Part shown: one piece after another, positions 14,968-23,223 of the stretch
How the letters are laid out: the number at the start of each line of letters is the position of its first letter
How positions within the stretch are numbered: position 1 is the stretch's first letter
Assembly: GCA_028288445.1 (NCBI GenBank)
Contig: JAQBNT010000155.1
Coordinates: forward strand, 1-49,276
Direction: 5' to 3'
Source: Hymenobacter sp.
GTDB taxonomy: Bacteria > Bacteroidota > Bacteroidia > Cytophagales > Hymenobacteraceae
Length of the DNA stretch: 49,276 nt
Notes under the pieces: generated by a model
What the model was told of the DNA's origin: nothing
The model's database searches: none
The model's input: the letters and a program-made list of their open reading frames with translations, nothing else
Program-made: the position numbers and the translations under genes

Positions 14968-15591
14968 ATGTTCTCTGCCGCTCGTATTCTGGCCATTCGC
15001 AAAAGCAAAGGGTTTTCGCAGGAACTGCTGGCCGAGCAATCGGGCGTGAGCCTACGCACCATTCAGCGGGTAGAGCAAGGCGAAACCGTGCCCCGCGGCC
15101 ACACCATGCAGGCCCTGGCCACTGCTCTCGAAGTTCCACTTGAAGCCCTGCTAGTTGCGCCCACGGCCACGCTTCCTTTGCCCACGCCATCGCCGCTGCC
15201 CACGCCACCAGGCGCGCCCGGCCCGCTACGCGCCGACCCGCAGTTTCTGCAGATGCTAAACCTAAGCGCGCTGTGCTTCCTGGTATTTCCCTTCCTCAAC
15301 CTGCTCGTTCCGTTTCTGCTCTGGCGCAAGCACCGCTACGATACCGAGCACGTAGCCGAAGTAGGCCGCCGAATACTCGGGTTTCAGATGCTGTGGCAGG
15401 TGGGCTGCTTCTTTAGCTACCTGATGGTGCTGTTGCTGCAAGTGGCTGCGCTTCACTATTTCGGCGTAGTGCTGAAGGGGGTATTCATCGCAGTATTCGT
15501 GCTCACCTACCTGACCAACGTGGTAGCGGTGGGCCACAATCAGCTGCTTTTGCGCCGGGGAAGGTTAGATGTCTACCGCATCCGACTCTAA
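14968..15591 (+). CDS. XRE-family helix-turn-helix protein with DUF4870-like membrane domain
   Basis: This is a 207-residue protein. Residues 5-61 form an HTH_3 DNA-binding domain (RKSKGFSQELLAEQSGVSLRTIQRVEQGE). Residues 64-88 are a proline-rich linker. Residues 97-118, 141-163 and 168-187 are three transmembrane helices in a DUF4870-type arrangement (FLVFPFLNLLVPFLLWRKH, then a conserved RRILGFQMLW). The design suggests a membrane-tethered transcription regulator that may sense envelope state. It is transcribed away from the STAS-like gene from a shared 172-bp gap holding TACTTCTG (14944-14951) as a possible -7 box. Confidence 0.85.
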   Translation: MFSAARILAIRKSKGFSQELLAEQSGVSLRTIQRVEQGETVPRGHTMQALATALEVPLEALLVAPTATLPLPTPSPLPTPPGAPGPLRADPQFLQMLNLSALCFLVFPFLNLLVPFLLWRKHRYDTEHVAEVGRRILGFQMLWQVGCFFSYLMVLLLQVAALHYFGVVLKGVFIAVFVLTYLTNVVAVGHNQLLLRRGRLDVYRIRL

Positions 15592-15686
15592 TAGCCGTAA
15601 ATGTTATTGATTAATAATCAATTGGTTGTTTGAAGTGGCGGTAAAATGACGGTGTTTTGACGCAGGGTGGGGGGTAGGGGAGCGGG

Positions 15687-15694
15687 TAGTTTTG
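15687..15694 (+). promoter_or_regulatory. Putative -7 box for the retropepsin-like gene
   Basis: TAGTTTTG matches TAnnTTTG and lies 31 bp before the ATG at 15725. A TTTG at 15656-15659 sits 27 bp upstream, which is longer than the usual spacer. Confidence 0.45.
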
Positions 15695-15724
15695 GCAGCG
15701 TCAATCAACCCCACCTGCTGCCCC

Positions 15725-16699
15725 ATGAAACTCCTGCCAAAAATCCTGCTGGCTACCCTGACGCTGTTTGTGCTGAGCAGCATCGGCGGCTACTTCTACT
15801 TCCGCAAGCAGTTCCAGGCTCCCGCCAATCAGCTGGTCGTTTCGCAGCTGCCTGCCACTACCGCCTTCGTTTGGGAAGCCGATGCCACCCACCACTTGGC
15901 CCACGCGGCGCTGCTGGTGCCCGTTAGCATTCCCGGCTGCCCGCGCACCTGCTACCTGCAGTTCGATACCGGCGCGCCCTATACCCTGCTCAAATCCAAC
16001 GCCCTGGAAGTGCTGCGCGCTAACTTTCCCGCCACCCGCGCCACGCTGCAAGCCCAGCATGATACCGTCCACAACCTGCAGTTTACCTTGGGCCAGGGCC
16101 ATGTGCTGGCCCGCAAAATATGGGTGCGCCCCTACGCCACCGCCACCCAACTGCCCACCAACCCCAACGAGCCTTTCGTAATCGGCACCCTCGGCACGGA
16201 TGTCTTCGATGGCCGCGTATTAGCCATCAACTACGCCCGGCAAAGTTTCTCGCTGAGTGACAGCGCCCCCGACAGCCTGCTACGCCGCCGCGCCACCTTT
16301 GTACCCATGAGCTTCAAGGAGCGGCGGGTGCTGCTAAGCGTGGGCTTGCAGGGCCAGCCGCAGGAATTGATGTTCGACTCGGGCAGCAGTGCCTTTGCTC
16401 TACTTACTTCGCCCGATAACTGGCAACGTATGGCCCAGCCAACTGCCACCGCTCAATCGGTTCCGGTGAACTCCTGGGGCAAAACCCTGACCGCGCATAC
16501 CGTGGCTACCACGGCCACCATGCAGTTTGGCGCGGCCACTTTGCCGCTGGGCACGGTCACTTACATCGAGGGCACCACGTTCATGCAGCGCATGCTGACG
16601 CAGGTTTCGGGCATGGGCGGGATGCTGGGTAACGCGCCCTTCAGCCAGCACACCATTATTCTGGATGCAAAGGCCGGGCGGTTTGGCGTTGTGCAATAG
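15725..16699 (+). CDS. Retropepsin-like aspartyl protease, membrane-anchored
   Basis: This 324-residue protein has an N-terminal signal or anchor helix (about 5-24). It carries two aspartic-protease-like repeats: LQFDTGAPYTLL with Asp81, and ELMFDSGSSAFALL with Asp218. Each is followed by hydrophobic strands, and GTLGTDVFDGRVLAINY (about 154-170) is the hydrophobic-Gly block of the first lobe. Two D-(T/S)-G motifs in one chain suggest a single-chain, two-lobed enzyme, probably periplasmic. Start 15725 is preferred over 15692 because the hydrophobic segment begins there. It ends convergent to mdh across a terminator. The substrate is unknown. Confidence 0.82.
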   Translation: MKLLPKILLATLTLFVLSSIGGYFYFRKQFQAPANQLVVSQLPATTAFVWEADATHHLAHAALLVPVSIPGCPRTCYLQFDTGAPYTLLKSNALEVLRANFPATRATLQAQHDTVHNLQFTLGQGHVLARKIWVRPYATATQLPTNPNEPFVIGTLGTDVFDGRVLAINYARQSFSLSDSAPDSLLRRRATFVPMSFKERRVLLSVGLQGQPQELMFDSGSSAFALLTSPDNWQRMAQPTATAQSVPVNSWGKTLTAHTVATTATMQFGAATLPLGTVTYIEGTTFMQRMLTQVSGMGGMLGNAPFSQHTIILDAKAGRFGVVQ

Positions 16700-16734
16700 C
16701 TTTTGAGTCAACCGGTACAATCAGCCAAAAACAA

Positions 16735-16768
16735 AAAAATCCCCGCCGGAGTATCCGACGGGGATTTT
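16735..16768. terminator. Bidirectional terminator between convergent genes
   Basis: AAATCCCCGCCGGA pairs with TCCGACGGGGATTT around loop GTA, with one mismatch. An A-run precedes it and TTTTC follows. It sits between the protease gene and mdh. Confidence 0.85.
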
Positions 16769-16788
16769 CGTTTCTTAACCAGCAGAAT

Positions 16789-17727
16789 TTAAGCCGGCTG
16801 GCCCATTTTATCGAGCGCATCCATCACCTCTTTCACATGGCCGCGCGAGGTTTCGAGCATGGCTTTCTCTTCGTCGTTGAGCTGGAGTTCAATCACGCGC
16901 TCCACGCCGTTTTTGCCGAGGATAACCGGGGCACCGAGGTACACACCGTTGATGCCGTACTCGCCCTGCAGCTCCAGGCACACGGGGAACACGCGGCGCT
17001 GGTCGCGCACGATGGCTTCCACCATTTGAGCGGCCGCCGCGCCGGGCGCGTACCAGGCCGAAGTACCCATCAGCTTCACCAACTCGCCGCCGCCCACGGC
17101 GGTACGCTGCACGATGGCATCAAGCTTCTCTTTGGAAATCAGTTCGGTAACCGGGATGCCGCCCACGGTGGTATAGCGGGGCAGGGGCACCATGGTGTCG
17201 CCGTGGCCACCCATGAGCACAGCTTGGATGTCTTTCGGGCTCACATTCAGCTCGGCGGCCAGGAAGGCGCGGTAGCGGGCCGTGTCCAGGATGCCGGCCA
17301 TGCCGAACACCTTTTCGCGGGGCAACTTGGCGGTGAGGTGGGCCTGGTAAGTCATCACGTCGAGCGGGTTGCTCACCACGATGATGATGGCGTTGGGCGA
17401 GTAAGCTACCACCTGCTCGGTCACCGATTTCACAATGCCGGCGTTGGTCGCAATCAGGTCGTCGCGGCTCATGCCGGGCTTGCGGGGCAGGCCCGAAGTA
17501 ATTACCACTACGTCCGAACCAGCGGTGCGGGCGTAGTCGTTGGTCACGCCCACGGTGCGCGAGTCGTAGCCGATAATCGGAGCTTTCTGCCAGATATCGA
17601 GAGCTTTGCCTTCGGCAATGCCTTCCTTAATGTCAACCAGAATAATTTCGTTGGCAATTTCACGGGTGGCGAGCACATCGGCGCAGGTTGCGCCCACGTT
17701 GCCGGCTCCGACTACGGTAACTTTCAT
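16789..17727 (-). CDS. mdh: Malate dehydrogenase (NAD-dependent)
   Basis: This 312-residue TCA-cycle enzyme oxidises L-malate to oxaloacetate. The Rossmann motif is at the N-terminus (MKVTVVGAGNVGATCAD). VVVITSGLPRKPGMSRDDL holds the substrate-binding arginine loop, VSNPLDVMTY follows, and MGGHGDTMVPL contains the catalytic histidine. It is of the LDH-like (group 3) MDH type. The start at 17727 removes 19 unsupported residues. It is the single gene of its unit, with a bidirectional terminator downstream. Confidence 0.97.
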   Translation of the reverse strand: MKVTVVGAGNVGATCADVLATREIANEIILVDIKEGIAEGKALDIWQKAPIIGYDSRTVGVTNDYARTAGSDVVVITSGLPRKPGMSRDDLIATNAGIVKSVTEQVVAYSPNAIIIVVSNPLDVMTYQAHLTAKLPREKVFGMAGILDTARYRAFLAAELNVSPKDIQAVLMGGHGDTMVPLPRYTTVGGIPVTELISKEKLDAIVQRTAVGGGELVKLMGTSAWYAPGAAAAQMVEAIVRDQRRVFPVCLELQGEYGINGVYLGAPVILGKNGVERVIELQLNDEEKAMLETSRGHVKEVMDALDKMGQPA

Positions 17728-17853
17728 AGAAAAAGAATTGGGGGGTTGGAGTTTCGCGGGTAAAAGTACGGACGGGCCGCCCAAGCTTTCGTGAAAAAAG
17801 GCAAGTTTTTACCCAAGACGAAGTTTGGCAGTTAAATCGATTGCCCAAAAAAC

Positions 17854-19191
17854 CTACATCCGCTGCACCGTGAGCACCCGCTCAGAGGTTTCCTCCACCT
17901 TAAACCGGTCATCGACGCGCCAGCCCACCACCCAGCAGATTTTGCCATCGGCCGAGGTGAGCACGCGCACGTCATCCTTCAGGTTCAGCGGCACTTTCTG
18001 GTCGATGAGGAAGTCGCTGAGTAACTTTTTACCCTTCATGCCGAGGGGCATAAACCAGTCGCCTTCCTGCCATTTGCGCAGCGTGAGCGGGAATTTAATT
18101 TTGTCGGCATCGAGCGCGGCCGTGCTTTTCGAGCGCGGGATGATGAAGTGCCGGGCGTCGTCGTGCAGCTCGGCTTTCAGGCGCATGCCGTCGGCCAGCA
18201 AATCCGTCTGGCCCGCCGCCAGCTGGAACGTGCCGAACTGCGTGAGCCGGCGCGGCGTGATAACCAGTTGCTCCCGGTCCTTCACCAGCCGGTGCGTGGG
18301 CGAGTCGAACTTTCGGCCCGACTCGCCGCCGAAAGCCGCCACAATGTCCTTCACCACCAGCCACGAAAAGCCGAACGGCCGCAGAATCTCGTGCAGCACC
18401 AGCGCCGTAGCGGCCGTTTTTTGCAGCGTGGCGATGTTCAGATACGTCACCTCGTCCTCGTCCTCGTCGCGGCGGGCTTGGGCAGATGCTTCCTCCACGT
18501 AGCGGCGCACGATTTCCTCGGCCCCGCCCACACGCTCGGCGGTGCCGTGCATGGTCTGGTCGAGGTTGGGGTTGATTTCGCGCAGCACGGGTAGCACCTC
18601 GTGGCGCAGCAGGTTGCGCTGGTACACGGGGCTGTCGTTGCTGTCGTCTTCGCGCCAGCGCAGGCCGCGTTCCACTAAGTATTCGTGCAGAGCATCGCGC
18701 CCCAGGCCCAGCAGCGGCCGAATAATATGCCCGTTTTTCACCTGAATGCCGTGCAGGCCGGCCAGCCCGGTGCCGTGCGTGAGGTTCAGAATCATGGTTT
18801 CGGCCTCGTCGCGCTGGTGGTGGGCCGTAGCGATATAGGCCAGCCCTTGCACCTGCCGCACCTGCTCAAACCAGCGGTAGCGCAGGAAGCGGGCCGCCAT
18901 CTGGGTCGAAATGCCTTCCTGCTCGGCGTAGGCTTTGGTCTGGAAAAACTCGGCGAAGTAGGGGAGGCCGTACTGCTTGGCCAGCTTGCGCACGAACTGT
19001 TCGTCGGCATCGGCGTCTTCGCCCCGCAGCCCGAAGTGGCAGTGCGCCACCGCCACCTGCGCACCCAGCTTGTGCAGCACGTCCAGCATCACCACCGAAT
19101 CGAGCCCGCCGCTTACCGCGACCAGAATGGGGTCGTTTTCGATGGAAAATAGATTGTTTTCTTCAATGAAGTGGCGAACGGATTCCAGCAT
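17854..19191 (-). CDS. tilS: tRNA(Ile)-lysidine synthetase TilS
   Basis: This 445-residue enzyme attaches lysine to C34 of tRNA-Ile(CAU), using ATP, so that AUA is read as isoleucine. The PP-loop SGGLDS (27-32) is present, followed by HCHFGLRGEDADADEQFV and ATAHHQRDEAETMILNLTHGTGLAGL, both strongly conserved. The C-terminal domain (about 330-445) has the TilS-type FPLTLRKWQEGDWFMPLGMKG...LSDFLIDQKVPL block. It is divergent from the LptA-like gene with an 88-bp gap and is the only tRNA-modification gene here. Confidence 0.96.
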   Translation of the reverse strand: MLESVRHFIEENNLFSIENDPILVAVSGGLDSVVMLDVLHKLGAQVAVAHCHFGLRGEDADADEQFVRKLAKQYGLPYFAEFFQTKAYAEQEGISTQMAARFLRYRWFEQVRQVQGLAYIATAHHQRDEAETMILNLTHGTGLAGLHGIQVKNGHIIRPLLGLGRDALHEYLVERGLRWREDDSNDSPVYQRNLLRHEVLPVLREINPNLDQTMHGTAERVGGAEEIVRRYVEEASAQARRDEDEDEVTYLNIATLQKTAATALVLHEILRPFGFSWLVVKDIVAAFGGESGRKFDSPTHRLVKDREQLVITPRRLTQFGTFQLAAGQTDLLADGMRLKAELHDDARHFIIPRSKSTAALDADKIKFPLTLRKWQEGDWFMPLGMKGKKLLSDFLIDQKVPLNLKDDVRVLTSADGKICWVVGWRVDDRFKVEETSERVLTVQRM

Positions 19192-19263
19192 GAGGCAACG
19201 GGCGGCCCAATGGGCCAGTAAGTACTACGGTGCAAAGATGGCCGTTAGCGCGGCCTCCGTCCG

Positions 19264-19271
19264 TACCTTTG
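19264..19271 (+). promoter_or_regulatory. -7 box of the LptA-like gene
   Basis: TACCTTTG, an exact match to TAnnTTTG, lies 9 bp before the ATG at 19280, giving an almost leaderless mRNA. No clear -33 TTG at the proper spacing. Confidence 0.5.
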
Positions 19272-19279
19272 CGCCCTCA

Positions 19280-21109
19280 ATGGCCGTCTTTCGCGTTTTT
19301 TTACTTCTGTGCCTGCTGGTGCCACTGCTGGGGCAGGCCCAGCGCCCCACGCCGCCGGCCACCCGGCCGCAGACTGCCCCGGCCGCCCCGCGTTCCGGAG
19401 CCACGCCGCCCGCTGCCAACCAACGGTCGGCGCAAGCCAAAGGCTCACCCATCAAGCTGCTCACGGCCGGCGAGCTGGTGGGCGGTGATTTTAACGGGGT
19501 GAAAATCCGCAAGCTGCTTACCAACGTCAGCTTTCAGCAGGACGACGTGTTTCTGTACTGCGACTCGGCCTACCAGTACCTGGAACGCAATCAGGTAGAA
19601 GCATTCAGCAACGTGCGCGTGGTGCAGAGCGACACCATGACCATCACCGGCGACCACGGCTTTTACGACGGTGCCCAGCGCACGGCCCGCATGACCGGCA
19701 ACGTGGTGATGCGCGACCCGCGCATGACCCTGACCACGCCCAGCCTCGACTACGACCTGAACCGCAAAACGGCATCCTACACCGAAACCGGCCACCTCAC
19801 CGACCCGCAGAATACCCTCGACAGCCAGCAGGGCTTCTACGATACCAATACCAAAGTATTCGTTTTCAAGCAGAACGTGCACCTCGTTACGCCCGATTCG
19901 GAGTTGAACAACGACACGCTGCGCTACAATACGGTCAGCAAAATTGCCTATTTCAACGGTCCCACGCGCATCAAGGGCAAGCAGGGCAACCTTTATGCCG
20001 AAGGCGGCAATTATAACACCAAAACCCGCGTTTCGGACTTCAAGCGAAACGCCAAAATCGACACGCCCAACTACCTGTTGGGCGGCGACCAGCTGGTGTA
20101 TGACGAGGTGAAGCAGTACGGCGTGGCGCGGGGCCACGTCTCGCTCACGTCCAAAAAAGACAACCTGGTACTACGCGGCGACGCCGGCAGATACTGGCGC
20201 GCCCTGGGCCGCACCAAACTCTACGGTGGCCGGCCGGTGGTGCGCAACATCGGCAGCCAGAAAGACACGCTCTACATGGCTGCCGATACGCTCATCAGCA
20301 TCGAAGCCCGACCCGGTCAGACCACCACGCGCACCATCCTCTACGCCTTCCCAAAGGTGCAGATTTTCCGGGGCAACCTCCAGGGAATCTGCGACTCGCT
20401 GACTTACGACCGGCAGGACAGCATCATCTATCTCAACCGCGACCCGGTGCTCTGGCAGGCCAAAAACCAGCTCACTGCCGATTCCATCCAGATTCGCTCG
20501 AAGCGCGGCAAGGTGGACGAGATGCGGCTCTATTCCAATGCGTTTGCGGTGAACCAGGACACGCTCCTGAACTTCAACCAAACCAAGGGCCGCAACATGA
20601 TGGCCTACTTCCGCGATAATAAAATGCGGCGCGTGGACGTGCTCGGTAACGCCGAAAGCATCTTCTACGCCCTCGACGGCGACACCGCCACCACCGGAAT
20701 GAACCGCGTGCTCTCGGCCAACATGCGCCTGCTGTTTCTCGATAGCAAGCTGAATAAAATCTCCGTCCTCTCCAATCCCGAGGCCAAGTTCATCCCACCC
20801 CACGAGCTCAAGCCCGACGACGAGCGCCTGAAAGGCTACCAGTGGCGCGCCAAGGAACGGCCCACCCGCCGCCAGGTGTTGGGCAAGCAGTTCGATGACC
20901 GCCCCAAAAAGAAGGCCGTGAAGAAGAAAGTGGTGAAGAAAAAAGCCACTCCCGCCACCAAGCGCACGCCCAAACCCAAGGCTAAAGCACCCACCAAAAC
21001 CACCAGCCCCAAGCCCGCCGCCCCGGCCCAACCCGCGAAGCCAGCCGTTAAACCGGCTATTTCCGCGCCGGCCAAGCCGGCGGCCGTAGCTACTCCCGCG
21101 CGGCGCTAG
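19280..21109 (+). CDS. LptA/OstA-like LPS transport protein with basic low-complexity tail
   Basis: This 609-residue exported protein has signal peptide MAVFRVFLLLCLLVPLLGQAQ and a Pro/Ala-rich segment (about 23-55). Repeated OstA-type beta units follow, each a 'structure exists / was changed' strand pair: NVSFQQDDVFLYCDSAYQYL, NVRVVQSDTMTITGDHGFYDG and GNVVMRDPRMTLTTPSLDYD. These form the jelly-roll bridge that carries LPS from inner to outer membrane. The last 75 residues (about 535-609) are a histone-H1-like Lys/Pro/Ala tail (KKKAVKKKVVKKKATP...KPAAVATPARR), unusual for an envelope protein. Transcription starts a few bases before the ATG. The BamD-like gene follows after 105 bp. Confidence 0.85.
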   Translation: MAVFRVFLLLCLLVPLLGQAQRPTPPATRPQTAPAAPRSGATPPAANQRSAQAKGSPIKLLTAGELVGGDFNGVKIRKLLTNVSFQQDDVFLYCDSAYQYLERNQVEAFSNVRVVQSDTMTITGDHGFYDGAQRTARMTGNVVMRDPRMTLTTPSLDYDLNRKTASYTETGHLTDPQNTLDSQQGFYDTNTKVFVFKQNVHLVTPDSELNNDTLRYNTVSKIAYFNGPTRIKGKQGNLYAEGGNYNTKTRVSDFKRNAKIDTPNYLLGGDQLVYDEVKQYGVARGHVSLTSKKDNLVLRGDAGRYWRALGRTKLYGGRPVVRNIGSQKDTLYMAADTLISIEARPGQTTTRTILYAFPKVQIFRGNLQGICDSLTYDRQDSIIYLNRDPVLWQAKNQLTADSIQIRSKRGKVDEMRLYSNAFAVNQDTLLNFNQTKGRNMMAYFRDNKMRRVDVLGNAESIFYALDGDTATTGMNRVLSANMRLLFLDSKLNKISVLSNPEAKFIPPHELKPDDERLKGYQWRAKERPTRRQVLGKQFDDRPKKKAVKKKVVKKKATPATKRTPKPKAKAPTKTTSPKPAAPAQPAKPAVKPAISAPAKPAAVATPARR

Positions 21110-21174
21110 CTGCAACCTTTGGCCCCTCGCCGGGCCTCTTGCTGGCAGCCGGGCCCGCCGCAGTGGCCGGCCGG

Positions 21175-21206
21175 TTTGCCTCCGCCGGCTCAAATCGTTA
21201 CCTTTG
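21175..21206 (+). promoter_or_regulatory. Model Bacteroidota promoter (TTTG - N20 - TACCTTTG)
   Basis: TTTG at 21175-21178, a 20-bp spacer and TACCTTTG at 21199-21206 form the best -33/-7 pair in the window. The -7 box ends 8 bp before the ATG at 21215, so the mRNA should be leaderless or nearly so. Confidence 0.8.
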
Positions 21207-21214
21207 CACCCCTT

Positions 21215-22045
21215 ATGCCGATTTCCCGCCTCACGGTTCTGTTTCTGCTCGTTAGTACGCTCATTCTGGGCTCCTGCGCCAGTGGCTACCAACGCCTGCT
21301 GAAAAGCACCGACGTCAATAAAAAGTACGAAGCCGCTGTCAAGTACTACGACAAAGGCGACTTCTTCCGGGCCGGTACGCTGCTCGAAGACCTCATCCCG
21401 CTGCTGAAAGGCCGCCCCGAGGCCGAAAAAGCCCAGTTCTACTTCGCCAACACCAACTACAAGCAGCGCAACTACGTACTGAGTGCGTTCTATTTCAAGT
21501 CGTTCACCGATACGTACCCCAACTCGGAGTATTCCGAGGAAGCCTCCTATCTGCACGCCAAGTCGCTGTTTCTCGACTCGCCGAGCTACGAGTTGGACCA
21601 GACCAATACGGTATCGGCCCTCGAATCCATCCAGGATTTCCTGAACCGCTACCCCGAAAGCAAGTTCAAGGCCGAAACCGAGAACATGTCGCAGGAACTC
21701 CAGCGCAAGCTGGAAAACAAGGCGTTCGAAAGCGCCCGCCTCTATTATCAGCTGCGCTACAACCAGGCGGCCGTGGTGGCCCTCACCAATTTTCAACTGA
21801 ACTTTCCGGCCTCAGCCTACGCCGAACAAGCTGCGTTTCTGCGCCTGAGCGCCCAATATGCCTGGGCCAAGGAAAGCATCGAGTCGAAGCAACGGGAACG
21901 TTATTTGGATGCGGTAAGCTTCTACCAGCAGTTCCTCGATACGTATCCGAAGAGCAAGAGCCTGAAATCCGCGCAGGATATGTACGATTTCAGCCAGGCC
22001 GAGATTGTTCGCCTGAAGGCCGTGCCCACGGCCGCCGCCAACTAA
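21215..22045 (+). CDS. bamD: BamD-like outer-membrane assembly lipoprotein
   Basis: This 276-residue lipoprotein has a signal with lipobox LGSC (Cys21). TPR-like helical pairs typical of BamD/ComL follow: YEAAVKYYDKGDFFRAGTLLEDLIPLL, AEKAQFYFANTNYKQRNYVLSAFYFKSFTDTYPNSEYSEEASYL, and later YLDAVSFYQQFLDTYPKSKSL. BamD docks on BamA in the periplasm and helps insert outer-membrane barrels. Start 21215 places the lipobox correctly and lies right behind the promoter; the longer frame to 21119 would run through the promoter. The omega gene follows after 19 bp, indicating co-transcription. Its neighbour LptA also serves outer-membrane biogenesis. Confidence 0.92.
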   Translation: MPISRLTVLFLLVSTLILGSCASGYQRLLKSTDVNKKYEAAVKYYDKGDFFRAGTLLEDLIPLLKGRPEAEKAQFYFANTNYKQRNYVLSAFYFKSFTDTYPNSEYSEEASYLHAKSLFLDSPSYELDQTNTVSALESIQDFLNRYPESKFKAETENMSQELQRKLENKAFESARLYYQLRYNQAAVVALTNFQLNFPASAYAEQAAFLRLSAQYAWAKESIESKQRERYLDAVSFYQQFLDTYPKSKSLKSAQDMYDFSQAEIVRLKAVPTAAAN

Positions 22046-22064
22046 TTTGTCACTAAATCAGCCC

Positions 22065-22412
22065 ATGAAACCTAATCCCAACACCCCGTCGAGCTCCATC
22101 ATCACGCGCAACGTGGCCGATATCACCGGCGACAACGGCAACGTGTACGAGGCCATCGCCGTGATTTCGAAGCGCGCCAACCAGCTGTCGATAAAGCTGA
22201 AAGAAGAGCTGAACGACCGTCTCGCCGAGTTCGCCTCCACGGTTGATAACCTGGAAGAAGTGTTCGAAAACCGTGAGCAAATCGAAGTTTCCAAGCAGTA
22301 CGAGCGCATGCCCAAGCCCACCAGCCTGGCCATCGAGGAGTTCCTGCAAGGCAAAATCTACTACTCCACGCCCGCGCCCGAAGAAGTGCCGGTGCCCCGC
22401 GAGCTGTTCTAA
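22065..22412 (+). CDS. rpoZ: RNA polymerase omega subunit, Bacteroidota type (Rpb6-like)
   Basis: This 115-residue protein contains SSIITRNVADITGDNGNVYEAIAVISKRANQLS, the omega/Rpb6 signature in the divergent Bacteroidota form, followed by the conserved KEELNDRLAEF and the C-terminal block PTSLAIEEFLQGKIYYSTPAPE. It helps beta-prime fold and stabilises core polymerase. The TTG at 22047 is an alternative start, but the ATG at 22065 fits known N-termini. The gene lies between bamD and coaC as in other Bacteroidota. A large hairpin follows. Confidence 0.9.
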   Translation: MKPNPNTPSSSIITRNVADITGDNGNVYEAIAVISKRANQLSIKLKEELNDRLAEFASTVDNLEEVFENREQIEVSKQYERMPKPTSLAIEEFLQGKIYYSTPAPEEVPVPRELF

Positions 22413-22435
22413 GGTCTGCGTTAGCATAAGATTGG

Positions 22436-22532
22436 GAACGTCATGCTGAGCGCAGCCGAAGCATCTCTACCGCAATAGTAATTGATTTACTTACGCGGTA
22501 GAGATGCTTCGGCTGCGCTCAGCATGACGTTC
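22436..22532. repeat. Long intergenic palindrome, REP-like family A (38-bp perfect arms)
   Basis: Arms 22436-22473 and 22495-22532 are perfect 38-bp inverted repeats around a 21-bp loop, carrying the core GTCATGCTGAGCGCAGCCGA then AGCATCTCTACCGC. A T-rich tail (TTCTTTTTATTTT) follows, so it may also act as a terminator between rpoZ and coaC. Related cores occur at 29968, 39823, 43552 and 45294. Confidence 0.9.
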
Positions 22533-22551
22533 TTTTTATTTTAATTCAGTG

Positions 22552-23145
22552 ATGCCTGAAATCAGCAACCTGCAATCCGCAAATTCTCCTTTGGCCGGCC
22601 GGCGCATCCTGTTGGGGGTCAGCGGCAGCATTGCCGCCTATAAAGCCGCCCCGCTCACGCGCCTGCTCATCAAAGCCGGGGCCGAAGTGCAGGTTATCCT
22701 CACCGAAGCCGCCACGGCTTTCGTGACGCCCCTTACGCTGGGAACCCTCTCCAAAAAGCCCGTCCTGACGGGCTTTTTGCGTGATGCAGACGCCGGCGAA
22801 TGGCACAACCACGTCGAGTTGGGTCTGTGGGCCGATGCGCTGCTGATTGCGCCCGCCAGCGCCAACACCATCGGGCAGCTGGCGAATGGGCTGTGCCCTA
22901 ATTTGCTGTGCGCCGTGTATTTGTCGGCTCGCTGCCCGGTTTTCCTCGCTCCGGCTATGGATTTGGATATGTTTGCCCATCCGGCCGTGACGCAGAATCT
23001 GGCGCGGCTACGCTCCTTCGGTAACCACGTTTTCGATTCGCCCAGCGGCGAGTTGGCCAGCGGCCTCAGCGGCCAGGGACGGATGCTGGAGCCGGAGGAT
23101 ATTGTGGCGGAACTGGCGCTTCGCTTAATGAGGAATGAAGAATGA
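22552..23145 (+). CDS. coaC: Phosphopantothenoylcysteine decarboxylase (CoaC half of a split CoaBC)
   Basis: This 197-residue flavoprotein decarboxylates 4'-phosphopantothenoylcysteine in CoA synthesis. GVSGSIAAYKA binds FMN, WHNHVELGLWADALLIAPASANTIGQLANG holds the catalytic histidine and PASANT motif, and APAMDLDMF is the PAMN-equivalent. In most Bacteroidota this domain is fused to CoaB in one protein of about 400 residues. Here it ends with the normal linker region (EDIVAELALRLMRNEE) and a stop, and its last codons lie inside the left arm of a hairpin. The ATG at 22552 is one codon after an in-frame GTG. Confidence 0.93.
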   Translation: MPEISNLQSANSPLAGRRILLGVSGSIAAYKAAPLTRLLIKAGAEVQVILTEAATAFVTPLTLGTLSKKPVLTGFLRDADAGEWHNHVELGLWADALLIAPASANTIGQLANGLCPNLLCAVYLSARCPVFLAPAMDLDMFAHPAVTQNLARLRSFGNHVFDSPSGELASGLSGQGRMLEPEDIVAELALRLMRNEE

Positions 23146-23221
23146 GCAATGAAGAATTAACATTGAGCATCTTTGGCGTCATTCCTCACTCCTCACTCCT
23201 CACTCCTCATTAAGCGAAGCG
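23117..23221. repeat. Heptamer-built hairpin between coaC and coaB
   Basis: Arms 23117-23137 and 23201-23221 match at 20 of 21 positions. The interior is made of 7-bp tandem units: TGAGGAA/TGAAGAA types on the left and three TCACTCC units on the right. The left arm includes the last codons and stop of coaC, and the right arm ends 2 bp before the coaB ATG. Confidence 0.85.
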
Positions 23222-23223
23222 TC

